Source: Limnoperna fortunei
Lineage: Eukaryota > Mollusca > Bivalvia > Mytilida > Modiolidae
Assembly: GCA_944474755.1 (NCBI GenBank)
Contig: OX104115.1
Coordinates: forward strand, 69,788,993-69,852,992
Length of the DNA: 64,000 nt
Direction: 5' to 3'
A program made the position numbers and the translations under genes. Of the stretch, positions 35,269 to 45,904 are shown piece after piece. The notes below the pieces were generated by a model. That model saw nothing but the letters and a program-made list of their open reading frames with translations. It made no database searches and had not been told where the DNA came from. Position 1 is the stretch's first letter. Every line of letters starts with the position of its first letter.

Positions 35269-35862
35269 GTCGTTTATAGTAACGTCGACAATATCAGTAC
35301 TCTCCGGCACACAGAACCTAACTGGTTCCCATATATAACCTCTGCTACACGCCATTACCTCTTTACTGCGTACAACATTTTTCGTCTGCCTTTGATATTT
35401 GTAAGCTAAAAAAATACATGAAATTTTTAAAATCTTAATAATTCTATTCATGCTGTAATTTATTTATATCAAGTGCTTTGATTGGATAAAAAGACTTAAA
35501 TGGCGTCTTCTCAGATAATTTATATATCGATATTTCCTCTGAGCGGACTACTTTCAGTATCCAAGGTAAACAAGATGGCGTCCTCCTAGCGTATCGTCAG
35601 GGAGAGGGGACAATTTTTTCTTTGCCCCAATGATTTCCAATGAAATCGATTGAGATTTCAAATAAATATATAATATAAATACAATTTAGTGTTTCATTTT
35701 GTTTTTTTATCATATCAATGTCTAAAGAACCGCGATTCTTTTGGTGCTATGTTTTGCATATCCCCACGCTTTCCGGTCTAGGTACGTTTTGAGGTCTAGA
35801 TAGGTTTCTGTAACTGTTTTTGCTGTTTTTTAAAACCGCAACGATTATTTCACAGAATTATA

Positions 35863-36017
35863 AGGATTAAACACTGGGTTTTAGGAAATTATAAATGTGT
35901 AAACTCCGGCGACTCCCTCACAAACTTGACATAAAGTCCTTCGGACTTTATTTAGTTTGTGAGTGAGTCGCCGGAGTTTACACATTGATAATTTCCTAAA
36001 ACCCAGTGTTTAATCCT
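35863..36017. repeat. Long near-perfect hairpin (155 bp)
   Basis: Virtually the whole segment folds back on itself: AGGATTAAACACTGGGTTTT pairs with the end of the segment and GTAAACTCCGGCGACTC with its partner, down to a tiny loop at AAAGTCCTTCGGACTTT. Stem about 75 bp. Confidence 0.9.
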
Positions 36018-36249
36018 ATACTAATTTTTGACACGATTTTACATAAAATGTACTGCGTTTGTACGCTTGGCTTCAGCCATGCACTGGGACCATACTGGTA
36101 GGGTTCCCAGTGCTCAGGCGACCCACAGAGAACTCCAGCGCGTGTCCGGGTGGCGGCCTATAGAAAACATGCAATCAATCAATCAATCAAATCCGCTATG
36201 CGAGATATCTCTCATGGCGCCAATTAATGTGTGGCAGAGGTGATTATGG

Positions 36250-39170
36250 TTGACGTATTTGCGTGAAGATTGCACTATTAGCCCGTGGTCTTTGTAGAAA
36301 ATGGGTAAAAACTTCCGGCTGTATAACATGATATCATTGCTAAATATGTGATAAAGATGAATTTTGATATTTTACATGTAAACCTTGTTTTTCGTGTACA
36401 CTTGCACTTTTTGCAACGTACCACCACCGATATTTAAAGTGTGTCGTTATTATGAAAGTCATCTCACTTCTCATTTTGATCAATCAAAATGACTTGTCTG
36501 TCTCTAGAATTAAGAGAATGTACAATAGGTATGTTACAAGAAAACATAAACGACAATGAAGTTATCTTCTTTGTAAACGTTTCTAAATTACGGGTTATAC
36601 TATAACCACATATTTCACGACGTCCAAATATCACTTCTCCTGCAGTCGACTCTGCCACCTATATTAGAAGTGGCGAGTTCTTCAGTTACTGACTCAATGA
36701 GACGCCATTGTCGCTATTGGAGGGCACGCAATATTAAACATTTGGGAACTGGGACAAGAATTATTGAATGCATGTTCTGAAATTGTGATGATTGATCACC
36801 ATTAGTTTTTGACTTTCTAGTGACGTCATTCAAACCATCGTTAATTTGTTTTTTTAAGCGACTGTTATTTATTATTTGAACGGAAATATTTACAACATGT
36901 TAATACAATGCATGCTAAATAAAATTTATATTTTATATAATTTTACAAGTGTATCCTTTCATTTGTCCACTAGTATAGCTTTAAGGTCGTTTGTGCACGC
37001 CTGGCTCACCAAACATCTGATTGTTTATTTAAGTAAGATTGATTTTCCGCAGTTGGAGGCGAATTATTTATACTAATTATATTTTTCAACTTCAAATTAA
37101 AGACCGTAAAGATGTATTAGTATTTATTTAAAAGTACACGTATTTTTAAACAAGCAAGTGCCGCGAGTTTGGCTTATATAAGTACAAATTCCCCGTTTCA
37201 ATAGACCAGAAATGTTTGATGGAAATTTTTTGGGGGAAGTACTGACGGACAATTATTACTACGTGAATGAAATCATGAACCTATAAATTAACACTAGTCC
37301 AAGATGAAAATAATTATTCATTTATACATGTGTGCCCCCTTTTATTTACGTGTTTTCGATATTAACAGATTTACCAAGCATACAGTTAACCTAAAATTGA
37401 TAATGTACATACAACTACATGTACTTTGCTGTACATGTACATGTATTCCAGAAAGTTTATTGCTATTATGTATTGAAACCCAATGAATAGATATAGCAAT
37501 GAAGTTTTTCTGCGAGCACCAAAGCAGTTATACAATAATGTAAACAAATTGAATATTATAAATTTTTTAATAAAATGTTTATAGTTTAAAATTTACTGAA
37601 TAAGCAAAGTATACTTTACAATTAGAGCCATAACTCTCTATCTACGTGTGTACTACGACGGACGCCCAAGAACAATAATACATTTAATTTAATATCAACA
37701 TGAATATAAAATGATTATTAATTTGTATTTAGAAATTAATTAAAATTTCGTCTCTTCATCTTTTTTATCCTCCATAAAAGCCCGCTAAAATCCAGCGTGT
37801 TAATATGCATTTAATTTGCGCTGTACTTCAAATTAAAAATATTTAACATTTTTGTACAAGTTGTTTGATATAAAATTTTACAAACTGCAGCCTATCTCTA
37901 TCGTTCTTTATACTTATATTGCACTATGAAATAATTTTATAAACAAACAGACAGTAAAATCTAATAATAATAGTACACAATTTGAAAGGTGAATTACCAC
38001 CCTGTTCCGAGCCCCTGTCCAATTTACCACCCTGTTCCGAACCCCCGTCCAATTGGTTTTTAACCAATCAAGAAACAGAATTACGAGAGGTGAAGTGTCA
38101 TGAGGTCAAAGGGTAAAAAGTGAATATAATACCGACTGCGTCGGAAAAATTGCAAATAAGACTAAACTTATATATGTATATAAAGATGGCAAATAAGACT
38201 AAACTTAAAAGATATGACAACAATATTTACATCCCCTTCTAAATATAATTTGAGTATTTGTCAACAATGTTGACTTTATTTTTCCGTATACATGTAGTAA
38301 ACATACTAAATGCCTATGGTCTCTAATTTTAATATTAACAGTAATGGTACAAGTATTAAATGTCGTAGAGAAAAAACAAACAAATTAAATACCAAATTTC
38401 CTTACCAGTTTAAATAAACTCCAAATAAGCTCTATTAAATTTAGGGAGTTTCATAATACTGATCGTCAATAATAACAAAAATGTCGATTACAATTTGTAT
38501 AGAGATAACAATCGTCATGAAGGTTATATTGCAACTCCCTGAAGTACTTGTATATAAGTTGACCCCGAGTTTATTGAGCGTTGTACGAACTGTTCCACTT
38601 AATTCTTTTGAATATTCTCCTTTCATTAGGATGTTTCTTTTCTTTTTTTCTTTGATTCTGCTTGGTTGGTTAACAATTGTGTTTGTAAACCACGCTTGCA
38701 ATCAAAGACGACTGTCTTGGTCTGTAATTTTCATAGTACAGAACAACTTGATTTATAGAATTTAAGATGTCATAGATAGTTTTTCGGAGTTGGGATGTTT
38801 CCAAATACATAAGGTTATCACTGCATTCTTAGTCAAAGACAGGCCGCCATTGCCCTCTTAAAACCAATTATTTTGTTTCATTCTTCTGGCCTCTTTCTGG
38901 TGTCATCACTTAGCTTCTCTCGTCTTTATATCTTTTGACAATTACTAGGAACTCTAATTTATTAAATTAAAACAACCTTTTTCAAAATCTACTTTTCCAA
39001 ATTAAATTTGGCTAGAATTATCCCAGAGGGTCCACTTCCAACTGGATCAATTTTGTCCTATAAGACAGCGTGTTATTCAAGATGAACACCATTACCACGA
39101 TTTTTCAAATGAAATAAATTTCTTAAAAGAAACCAATATCCATATTATAAACAACTTGGCTAAAATGCGT
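36250..39170. other. Intergenic, no gene recognised
   Basis: AT-rich sequence with only short chance open frames. Visible items are a 28-bp direct duplication with CCACCCTGTTCCGA(G/A)CCCC at 37994-38054, a repeated AAATAAGACTAAACTTA at 38151 and 38190, and ACATGTAC-rich text near 37415-37445. Confidence 0.5.
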
Positions 39171-39183
39171 CTATGATGTTTCA

Positions 39184-39459
39184 GGTGCTCGGATGCAGAG
39201 TGGTTAAGGTAGTTCGTCTGCTATTGATCACTTGGTCTGTCAACACTGAGATTGCGGGTTCGAGTCTCACTGCGGGCATAGTGCGCTCGACTCCAATCTT
39301 AATTGGATTGCAAGTTTTCCGATCAAAGGTCGGTAGTTTTCTCCAATTACTTCAGCTTCCTCTACCCAATAAAACCTGAACTGGACACCATGATAAAGCT
39401 GAAAAATTGGTGAAAGTGGCGTTAAACAACATTCAAACAAACAAACAAACAAACAAAAA
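39184..39459 (+). mobile_element. tRNA-related SINE, full length with target-site duplication
   Basis: The nine-base GATGTTTCA occurs at 39175-39183 and again at 39460-39468, flanking the element exactly. The head has an A box in GCAGAGTGGTTAAGG and a B box in GGGTTCGAGTCTC. The body shows TTTTCTCCAATTACTTC and GAAAGTGGCGTTAAAC, and the tail is (CAAA)n. Best reference copy of the family in the window. Confidence 0.9.
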
Positions 39460-39871
39460 GATGTTTCATTTCAGAATTGTATCTGAAAATATGTCGATGA
39501 TCAATTGTTTTTATATAACCCACATGCTGAAATTACCCAAAGTTGGCTGGAACTCAAACCATGATTGTGTTCGAGACCAGTCTGATTAATGGTCTGAATC
39601 AATCTACTGGATTCCGGGTGGGTTTCCAGCGTTCGCCTTACAGAGCTTCCCAGCGCGTCTCCAGATGGCGGACGTTTGTGGTGAGGTGGATTAGAGGTAA
39701 TAATACGGAAAGCCTATTCGCAGACCATAGAAAGTGGCGTACTTGCAGAGTGCTAGATCCTTTTTTAGATGTCGTGGGACTGTTGTTCATTTGCAGTTGT
39801 TTCGTGATGTCTTGACGTCATTTCTCTGTTTAACCGTTAATAATAAAAAGTAGCGAAACGGGCTGCCTCTG

Positions 39872-39936
39872 GTAAGTTTTAACATTTTTATTACGGTGTG
39901 TTATCGAATAAGGAATTCGCACTCTTTTATTTTCAG
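39872..39936 (+). other. Probable 65-nt intron in the 5' UTR of the F-box gene
   Basis: Donor CTCTG|GTAAGT at 39871/39872 and acceptor TATTTTCAG at 39936 lie just before the start codon at 39948. Both sites match consensus; size is short but usable. The upstream exon end and promoter cannot be fixed from sequence. Confidence 0.45.
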
Positions 39937-39947
39937 ATATTTCGACG

Positions 39948-40754
39948 ATGCAACAAGAACGATTTTCAATCATACATGACCACTGTGCTATCTGTTATGA
40001 TAGGGAATGTCGGCGTATACCAGACTATTCAATGTCTTGTGAGCTTATCCAGTGTGATGAAGGATGCGGAGCAATACTTCATGCTTGTAAACTGACGTCA
40101 CATCTGCCTTTATGTCCATATGTCACAGTTCCTTGCATAAACAAAGACAATGGATGTCCTAAAAAAGTTAGAAGATTTAATATGGTCTCCCATTTGCTGA
40201 ATTGTCCTTCAAGTGTGATTAATTATTGGGCTTTTGAAGACGCAAGAGATGGCAATAAAGTAGTCCGCAGAGGGGAGTATTCATGGCATGTTCAAAATAT
40301 TATAAATGACATACCAAATGGCATTGTTTCGAAATGTCCTTTATCTGACATGGGGTGCAATTTTACCAGTCTTAAACGTTCCCCGTTGTTTCCCAGAGGT
40401 CACCTGACCTACAGCACATTACTAAATAGCATTGGCTTGGTACTGGACGACATTGCTTTATCAAACCCAACAATATGCGACAGCAGCACCGCGACTTCAG
40501 ACGAGTATCATCAAAACACTAAAACAGTTGTTGAACAAGCTGATGCAGTTTTTAATCTGGACGATTTCCCAGAAATAATTTTGGAGAAAGTCGTTATTTA
40601 TCTTGATAGCTTTTCAATTAATAATTTGTCATTAACTAGCAAATTTCTTCGAAGTATCTGCCAATATATGCTTATCAAGAAAGGGATGGTTGAACCAGTT
40701 TGGAAAAAGAATGATAATGGTGAAGGAGCTCAAAGATGGACATATGATAAATGG
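39948..40754 (+). CDS. F-box gene exon A: zinc finger and F-box, module 1
   Basis: Starts at the first ATG after the acceptor and ends GATAAATGG|GTAAGA. The frame reads on to 40946 through the donor; that extension has no homology to the family, while exon B resumes the expected W-x-F-S sequence, so splicing is preferred. Confidence 0.9.
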
Positions 40755-43700
40755 GTAAGAACATATACATGTGTATGTATTCGTTTATATGTTTTGTCCC
40801 ATAAATGGCATATTCGGGATGAGTTACTCGCACTCACCTCTACTTGTTGCGGTATCCAATCGATAACTCCAGAAACAAGTACGTTGCTATGTTGTTATGT
40901 TGCTACGTTCCGATTGCATGCTAGATTAAAAATGGAGAGTAAATAGGAGATCGCGATTTGAAAATTGTTATTTTCATGCTTTTTTAATGGAGTACTTGTC
41001 ATCTTCCACTCTAGACAGAAATTGTTGATGTCTTTTCGCGAGTGGATCACTCGTGAAGAACAACCGGTTCTTAACCAAAACATACGTAAGACCCTATGAA
41101 ACTTTCCTAATCCCTTTTAAATTATAGAACCATTTTTTGTATGAAAACACGTATGTTGAGAATAAGTCATGATTTATTTATTTATTCAATTTCATGTCCA
41201 AACTATACTTCTACATTTTTTTCATATCACAAACGCTATTAAATGCTGTTACTGAACTGTTCTTTTCAGAAATGGTCATTTAGCACAGCATGCGACCCAA
41301 TTAGGCAATGGCAGTACCATCTTAGCACAACCATCTCTGAACATTTGAAAGTATGTGATTACTATCCCGAAAGAATAAGAAACTGTAATAAAATTATTGA
41401 ATGTGACAATGGATGTGGATATTCCTTTCCCGAATACAATTATCCAGAACATAAAAAGCGATGCCAGTTAGAAATGGTTCCATGCATAAATAAAGAAGGT
41501 GGATGTAAGGCTGTCGTTATGAGGTCAAAAAGGTCATCTCATCTTCGTCAGTGTCCTGCAAATGTTATGAAATGCTATACTAGTCGTTTGAGACAAGAAA
41601 TGGGAGGTGTATGTGGAGGGGTGTTTAGACGAGAAGAAATAATAAATCATCAACAGTTTATACACGTGGACGTGTGTGAAGAGACCGTGCTAGAATGTCC
41701 GCTGAGAAGCTATGGTTGTTCCTTTTCCATTGCTAAGCGAACGCCTCTGAAACCTCCAGCAGAGCTTCGTTTCGACTCTGATGCCAAATCGTTTAACATA
41801 GTTCCACAACAGCACCAGAGCACATATGGTTCTGGCGACATTATGGCCGAGGTCCAAGCGAATTTATTGACTGATTTACAACAAACTACTATGGAAACAT
41901 GTGACAGCCATTTTGAGAACACTCCACTTCCATTGATACTCATTATCATTTCGTTTTTAGACAGTTTAAGCCTGAGAAATTTAGCCAGAACTAGCAAATT
42001 CTTCATGGATGTTTGCAGCAACGTTTTACAAGAAAAGGGAGTTGTTGAACCAAACTGGGTAAAGTCTCAAAATAAAACCTGGGAAATATCAAAAATGGTA
42101 GGTACAATGTGTACATATTTTCTGCTAGTAATATTTCAGAAACTACTTTTCGGCAGTATTGCTGTTGGCTTATAAAGTTGTTAAATCTTAGTAGAATCAG
42201 GTAATTTTGTTTCCTGTTTTTTTGGCCGGGTTGCACGAAGTGCAAACCCGTGTTATAGTAAATATGGTGAAGTCGGGCGGGCGGACGGTTCGGCGGGTGG
42301 AGTGCAGGGAAAATAGGGTATCTATTTTGTGTAATGAACTCGTCCTACAGTTTTCAACCTAGATCACTGAAACTTCACGGAAAAATTGCACATGCATCTG
42401 CTATTATGGAAGTGTTCCAGGATTTTTTCCGAATTCTCCAGACTTGGGACTTTTTTTTAGAACATTTGCAGAAGACTGTACCTATTTTGTGTAATCAACT
42501 TCTCCTACAGTTTTCAGCCCTAATCTCTAAAACTTCACAGATAGATTGTACATGTATTGAAGTTGTGCACCTGTTAGTATGGAAGTGTTACAGGTTTTTT
42601 TCCTAAATTTCCAGGCTTTGGAACTTAGTCATTTCTCTGAACATTTACAGAAGACGGTGCCTATTTTGTGTAATCAAGTATACACAAACCCAAAACCTTC
42701 TTCCAACAAATTGTAAACCATTCCATATTTATGAAGCTATTTGGGAAGACGTAGACAAAAGGTAATCTTTACATAAGGAATAAACTAACATTCAACAGGT
42801 ATTGATACTCGGAAACTCGTGTGCCAGTAACCATTTGCGAATGCATATGCACATCATACATGTCATAAAGATGTGTGTTTTGTTACTGTATAAGATGTGT
42901 AGATAATTAAGTAAAATGTGTGGCATAAGTAATAGCTTAAAAACACAATACAGTGTTGTGTAAAACAAAATCAAACCTGGGGAATGTAGATTCGTTTTCG
43001 ATTGTGTGATACATGTACGACTATCATACGTATAAAAGGTATTGATATTAAACAAATTTAGAATTACTTTAATAGCATGTATATAAGTGTGTAATCACGG
43101 TATGTGGATCGCATTGGTTAATTATTTTTCTATGATTTCCATGATTGTAGTATTGCACTTTAGGAAGTATCAAGTCGACTTAGCGCAAAACCTTATTCCT
43201 TACCTATCCGTTGTTGATGATGCAGAATCTATTTCTACGCAAAGGTTTCTGGGTATCCTACATCAACAAGATTCACCTCTACCACACCTTGGTTGACTGC
43301 ATGGGAGATATCTTTCATGGCTCATGGCGTATACTCCTCGGGTAGAAACACGGTACTTTTTTTATGTAAAACCGTATCAAAAGTATATAAATAGACTATA
43401 TACAAATAAAAAAGGTCTTGTGTACTTTTTTACAATCATCGGTCATTGTTTAGAAAATGTTTCGGGAAGACGACAAATATAGTCCCGCAGTAAATGGGGA
43501 TAACGCGTGGCAGAGGTTATACACTGGGAACGACTTATGTTCTATGTGCTTGATTCAAATATCTAGAAAAGAAAAGACAAATAATAATATTTTTTACATT
43601 TGCAGTCAGCGTGTCAGTAATATATACATGTTTTTGTTTACAATATCTGTTCAAGAAAATGAATCTCTTTCTCTATACTAAGAATTATATATATTTCAGA

Positions 43701-43864
43701 GATGGTATTTTAGTTCATCTTGCTCACCTGTCCGTCAGTGGAAGTACCAACTCAGTTCTGCTGTTAGTGAACACATGAAGGAATGTCCTCATTTTCAGGA
43801 CAAGAATATAAAACAAGACAAATATTTAGTCTTGTCGTGTGTGAACAATAATACCATGACATAA
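39948..43864 (+). CDS. Double TRAF-type zinc finger / F-box protein (FBXO30/FBXO40-like), 3 exons
   Basis: Exons 39948-40754, 41270-42097 and 43700-43864, all phase 0, encode 599 residues. Module 1: HDHCAICYDREC head and TRAF-type zinc finger (residues 13-90, e.g. IQCDEGCGAILHACKLTSHL, VPCINKDNGCPKK), second zinc-binding patch SKCPLSDMGCNF, F-box about 203-245 (DDFPEIILEKVVIYLDSFSI), tail KWSFSTACDPIRQWQYHL. Module 2: zinc finger about 305-370 (IIECDNGCGYSF, VPCINKEGGC), ECPLRSYGCSF, F-box about 485-524 (PLILIIISFLDSLSLRNLAR), tail RWYFSSSCSPVRQWKYQL. Family members are presumed SCF ubiquitin-ligase substrate receptors and carry one such module. A possible poly(A) signal AATAAA lies near 44104. 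Alternatively two transcripts share the middle exon. Confidence 0.87.
41270..42097 (+). CDS. F-box gene exon B: tail of module 1, zinc finger and F-box of module 2
   Basis: Acceptor TTCTTTTCAG|AAA and donor AAAATG|GTAGGT bound 828 nt, 0-0 symmetric. It opens with KWSFSTACDPIRQWQYHLST and HLKVCDYYPER, the C-terminal tail expected after an F-box in this family, and continues directly into a second TRAF-type zinc finger. It lacks the H-x-HCxxCY head seen in exon A. Confidence 0.9.
42226..42680. repeat. Dispersed element with internal ~160-180-bp repeats
   Basis: Opens with a hairpin CGGGTTGCACGAAGTGCAAACCCG (two halves complementary). CTATTTTGTGTAAT(C/G)AACT restarts near 42322, 42482 and 42661 with similar text between (CCTACAGTTTTCA, AAACTTCAC, ATGGAAGTGTT). 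Lies in the second intron of the F-box gene. Confidence 0.7.
43303..43560. repeat. Dispersed repeat shared with 35.3 and 36.2 kb
   Basis: GGGAGATATCTTTCATGGC near 43303 matches GCGAGATATCTCTCATGGCG near 36198. GTGGCAGAGGTTATACACTG near 43508 matches, inverted, 35301-35371 (TATATATGGGAACC...GTTCTGTGTGC). Lies in the second intron of the F-box gene. Confidence 0.5.
43700..43864 (+). CDS. F-box gene exon C: tail of module 2 and stop
   Basis: Acceptor ATATTTCAG|AGA, then RWYFSSSCSPVRQWKYQLSS and EHMKECPHFQDKN, homologous to the start of exon B, ending in TAA at 43862-43864. The last ~20 residues are not conserved-looking. Confidence 0.82.
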   Translation, partial: RWYFSSSCSPVRQWKYQLSSAVSEHMKECPHFQDKNIKQDKYLVLSCVNNNTMT

Positions 43865-44310
43865 AATATATAACATTTAAATGTGAATGTTATCTTAGGA
43901 TTACTAAGCGATTGTCCTAATGCCAATAGTATACTGCCAAATTTAAAACAAGTAGTTATAAGTCGCTGTCTGACATTTCTTCTTGTATTTATTTTAAAGC
44001 TGGTAATATAGCGTCTTTTGATATGTTTTAAATATTTCGGGGAGGAACTCGTATTTGTATAAGCTTTTATCATACCCGCATTTTATCGTATGTTCAATGA
44101 CGGTAATAAAATACCGAACACCAAGGAACCTGTCAAGAAGACATTCAACAAATCAAAGTCTAAGAAACCGGCAGACCTGAGAACTAGCAATTAAAAATAT
44201 AGCAACTTGAGCAATCGTTCTTACTTTAGAAATGCATTTCAACAGGAATGGTTTGTTAAAGAAGATTTTATTGCCAAATCTCCGGTTTCCATTACTGTAG
44301 TGAGCGAGTT

Positions 44311-44956
44311 AGACCCCGTTTACACTATGAAAAAAATACATCGATCTTAAAAAGACTGGTTTGCATTTACACACACTTCTGAAATAGCACGAAAGATCGA
44401 TTGCAATCGAAAGATCGATTGCAATCGATCTTTTTAAGTCCTATGCGTTTATACTGGCGTTAAATTTGACAACAAGAATCGGTTTAGCCGCCCTATTTTT
44501 AATTAAATGTTCTATTAATAGAATGCACGTGGGTACTTAATACATGCCACGAGTTTAATGTATGCAATAATTTTGCTAAAATGAAGGAGACAGATGTATC
44601 ACCGGCTTACTTGGTATCCAAATTACCACGGTTCTTCTCTCTTTCCCTCCATTGTTTTGATGTTTTATATATTCACGTGTATTTTTGTCGCCAAACATGC
44701 GCAGTACATAAGCATTTCTATAAATATGTTATCAGACTATTAAAGTACGATTCGTGCGTTTACACTACAAGAAAGATCGATTCAAAAAAGATCAATCTTT
44801 TTAAGTCTAGGTCTAAAGCAGGACTTTTTAAGTCCGGTTCTTTTTGAATCGATTCAAAGAAAGATCGATCTTTATCGTTTACACTGACAAAAAGATCGAT
44901 CTTTTTTGCATAGATTCAAAAAAGATCGATCTTTCCGTCTAGTGTAAACGGGGTCT
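44311..44956. mobile_element. 646-bp MITE-like element with perfect 17-bp inverted ends
   Basis: AGACCCCGTTTACACTA at 44311-44327 and its exact complement at 44940-44956. The interior near both ends is built of AAAGATCGATC/GATCGATTGCAATCG words in both orientations. No coding capacity and no clear target duplication. Confidence 0.85.
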
Positions 44957-45755
44957 ACGTGTATTGATGAAAATGTTAGGGTGTCATACACCACTCGTCA
45001 GTAATAGGTATATCAATTGATCATAGCACCACAATCACTTTGTACTGAATTCGAAAATTGGGAAAACTATCTGCAATAATATTTTCACACGAGATAGAAT
45101 ATTTAACAACAAATAAAGTAGTAAATGGCGCAAACGAGTCGATTTTTTGGAACCTTGGTTTATAAGTCTATCCCGAAGAAATTGGTGACTTTAGCAAAAA
45201 TCAGTATATATACGATCTGCAAGCTCTTGCTCATTTGACAAATCATTATACAATAAAAGTTTTCTTTTGTTTTTCTATGTTACCTTATGATTTGATTTTG
45301 CATAATTTCTATTAACCTCGCATCAGTCTTGTTGAGCTATTATCTGCCTCCAAATCGCCCCGGCCCCTTACTTCCACAATTTGAAAATTCTGCTGTAACC
45401 CGTGATAATATACGGTCCAGATCCCCGTCACTTTTGTCACTAAAATTCCATTTGCTTAAATTGTATTGTTTCATACTTTTTTAAACATTACTTTTAGAAA
45501 CGAAAAAGATTTTACAAATTTCACTTATTTTTAAGCCAATTTCAATGAGGTATTTTCAAGAGTCAATTTAGCTATATAATATTCCCTATTAACCATCCAA
45601 GGTTTTAAGGGACTTTTTATCGGCGGGAGGGGGGCTCCTAATCTCTGAACTTTAGGGGTTAAAAATAAGATACTAGCTTTAGATACCTTGAAAAGATTTT
45701 GATTACCTTTTTGCTATTGTTAAAATTTTTACCCCACCGACATTTTAACTATCCA

Positions 45756-45863
45756 GGGTGCCGTTTCATAAAGCGATCGCTAATTAACGTGCTCGTTATC
45801 CCATGCAATTTAAATGGGATAACGTGCACGTTAAGCTAACGCTCGGTTTATGAAACGGCACCC
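45756..45863. repeat. Long palindrome with GGGTGCCGTTTCATAAA ends
   Basis: Left half GGGTGCCGTTTCATAAAGC through ATTAACGTGCTCGTTATCCC pairs with the right half around CATGCAATTTAAATGGG. Related to 30099-30169. Confidence 0.85.
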
Positions 45864-45904
45864 AGAACCTTAAACGCTGACCTTACTTGGCAAGAAAACC
45901 ATTT

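Noticed and set aside
39190..39270. Functional tRNA gene at the SINE head
   Set aside because: A and B boxes are present, but there is no cloverleaf with an acceptor stem, and the element has a SINE body and target duplications.
40755..40946. C-terminal extension of F-box exon A to 40946
   Set aside because: It crosses a strong donor at 40755 and has no family similarity, while exon B supplies the expected sequence. An intron-retained isoform is possible.
43457..43681. 74-codon plus ORF as an extra exon of the F-box gene
   Set aside because: No zinc-finger or F-box similarity, and part matches a dispersed repeat seen at 35.3 kb.
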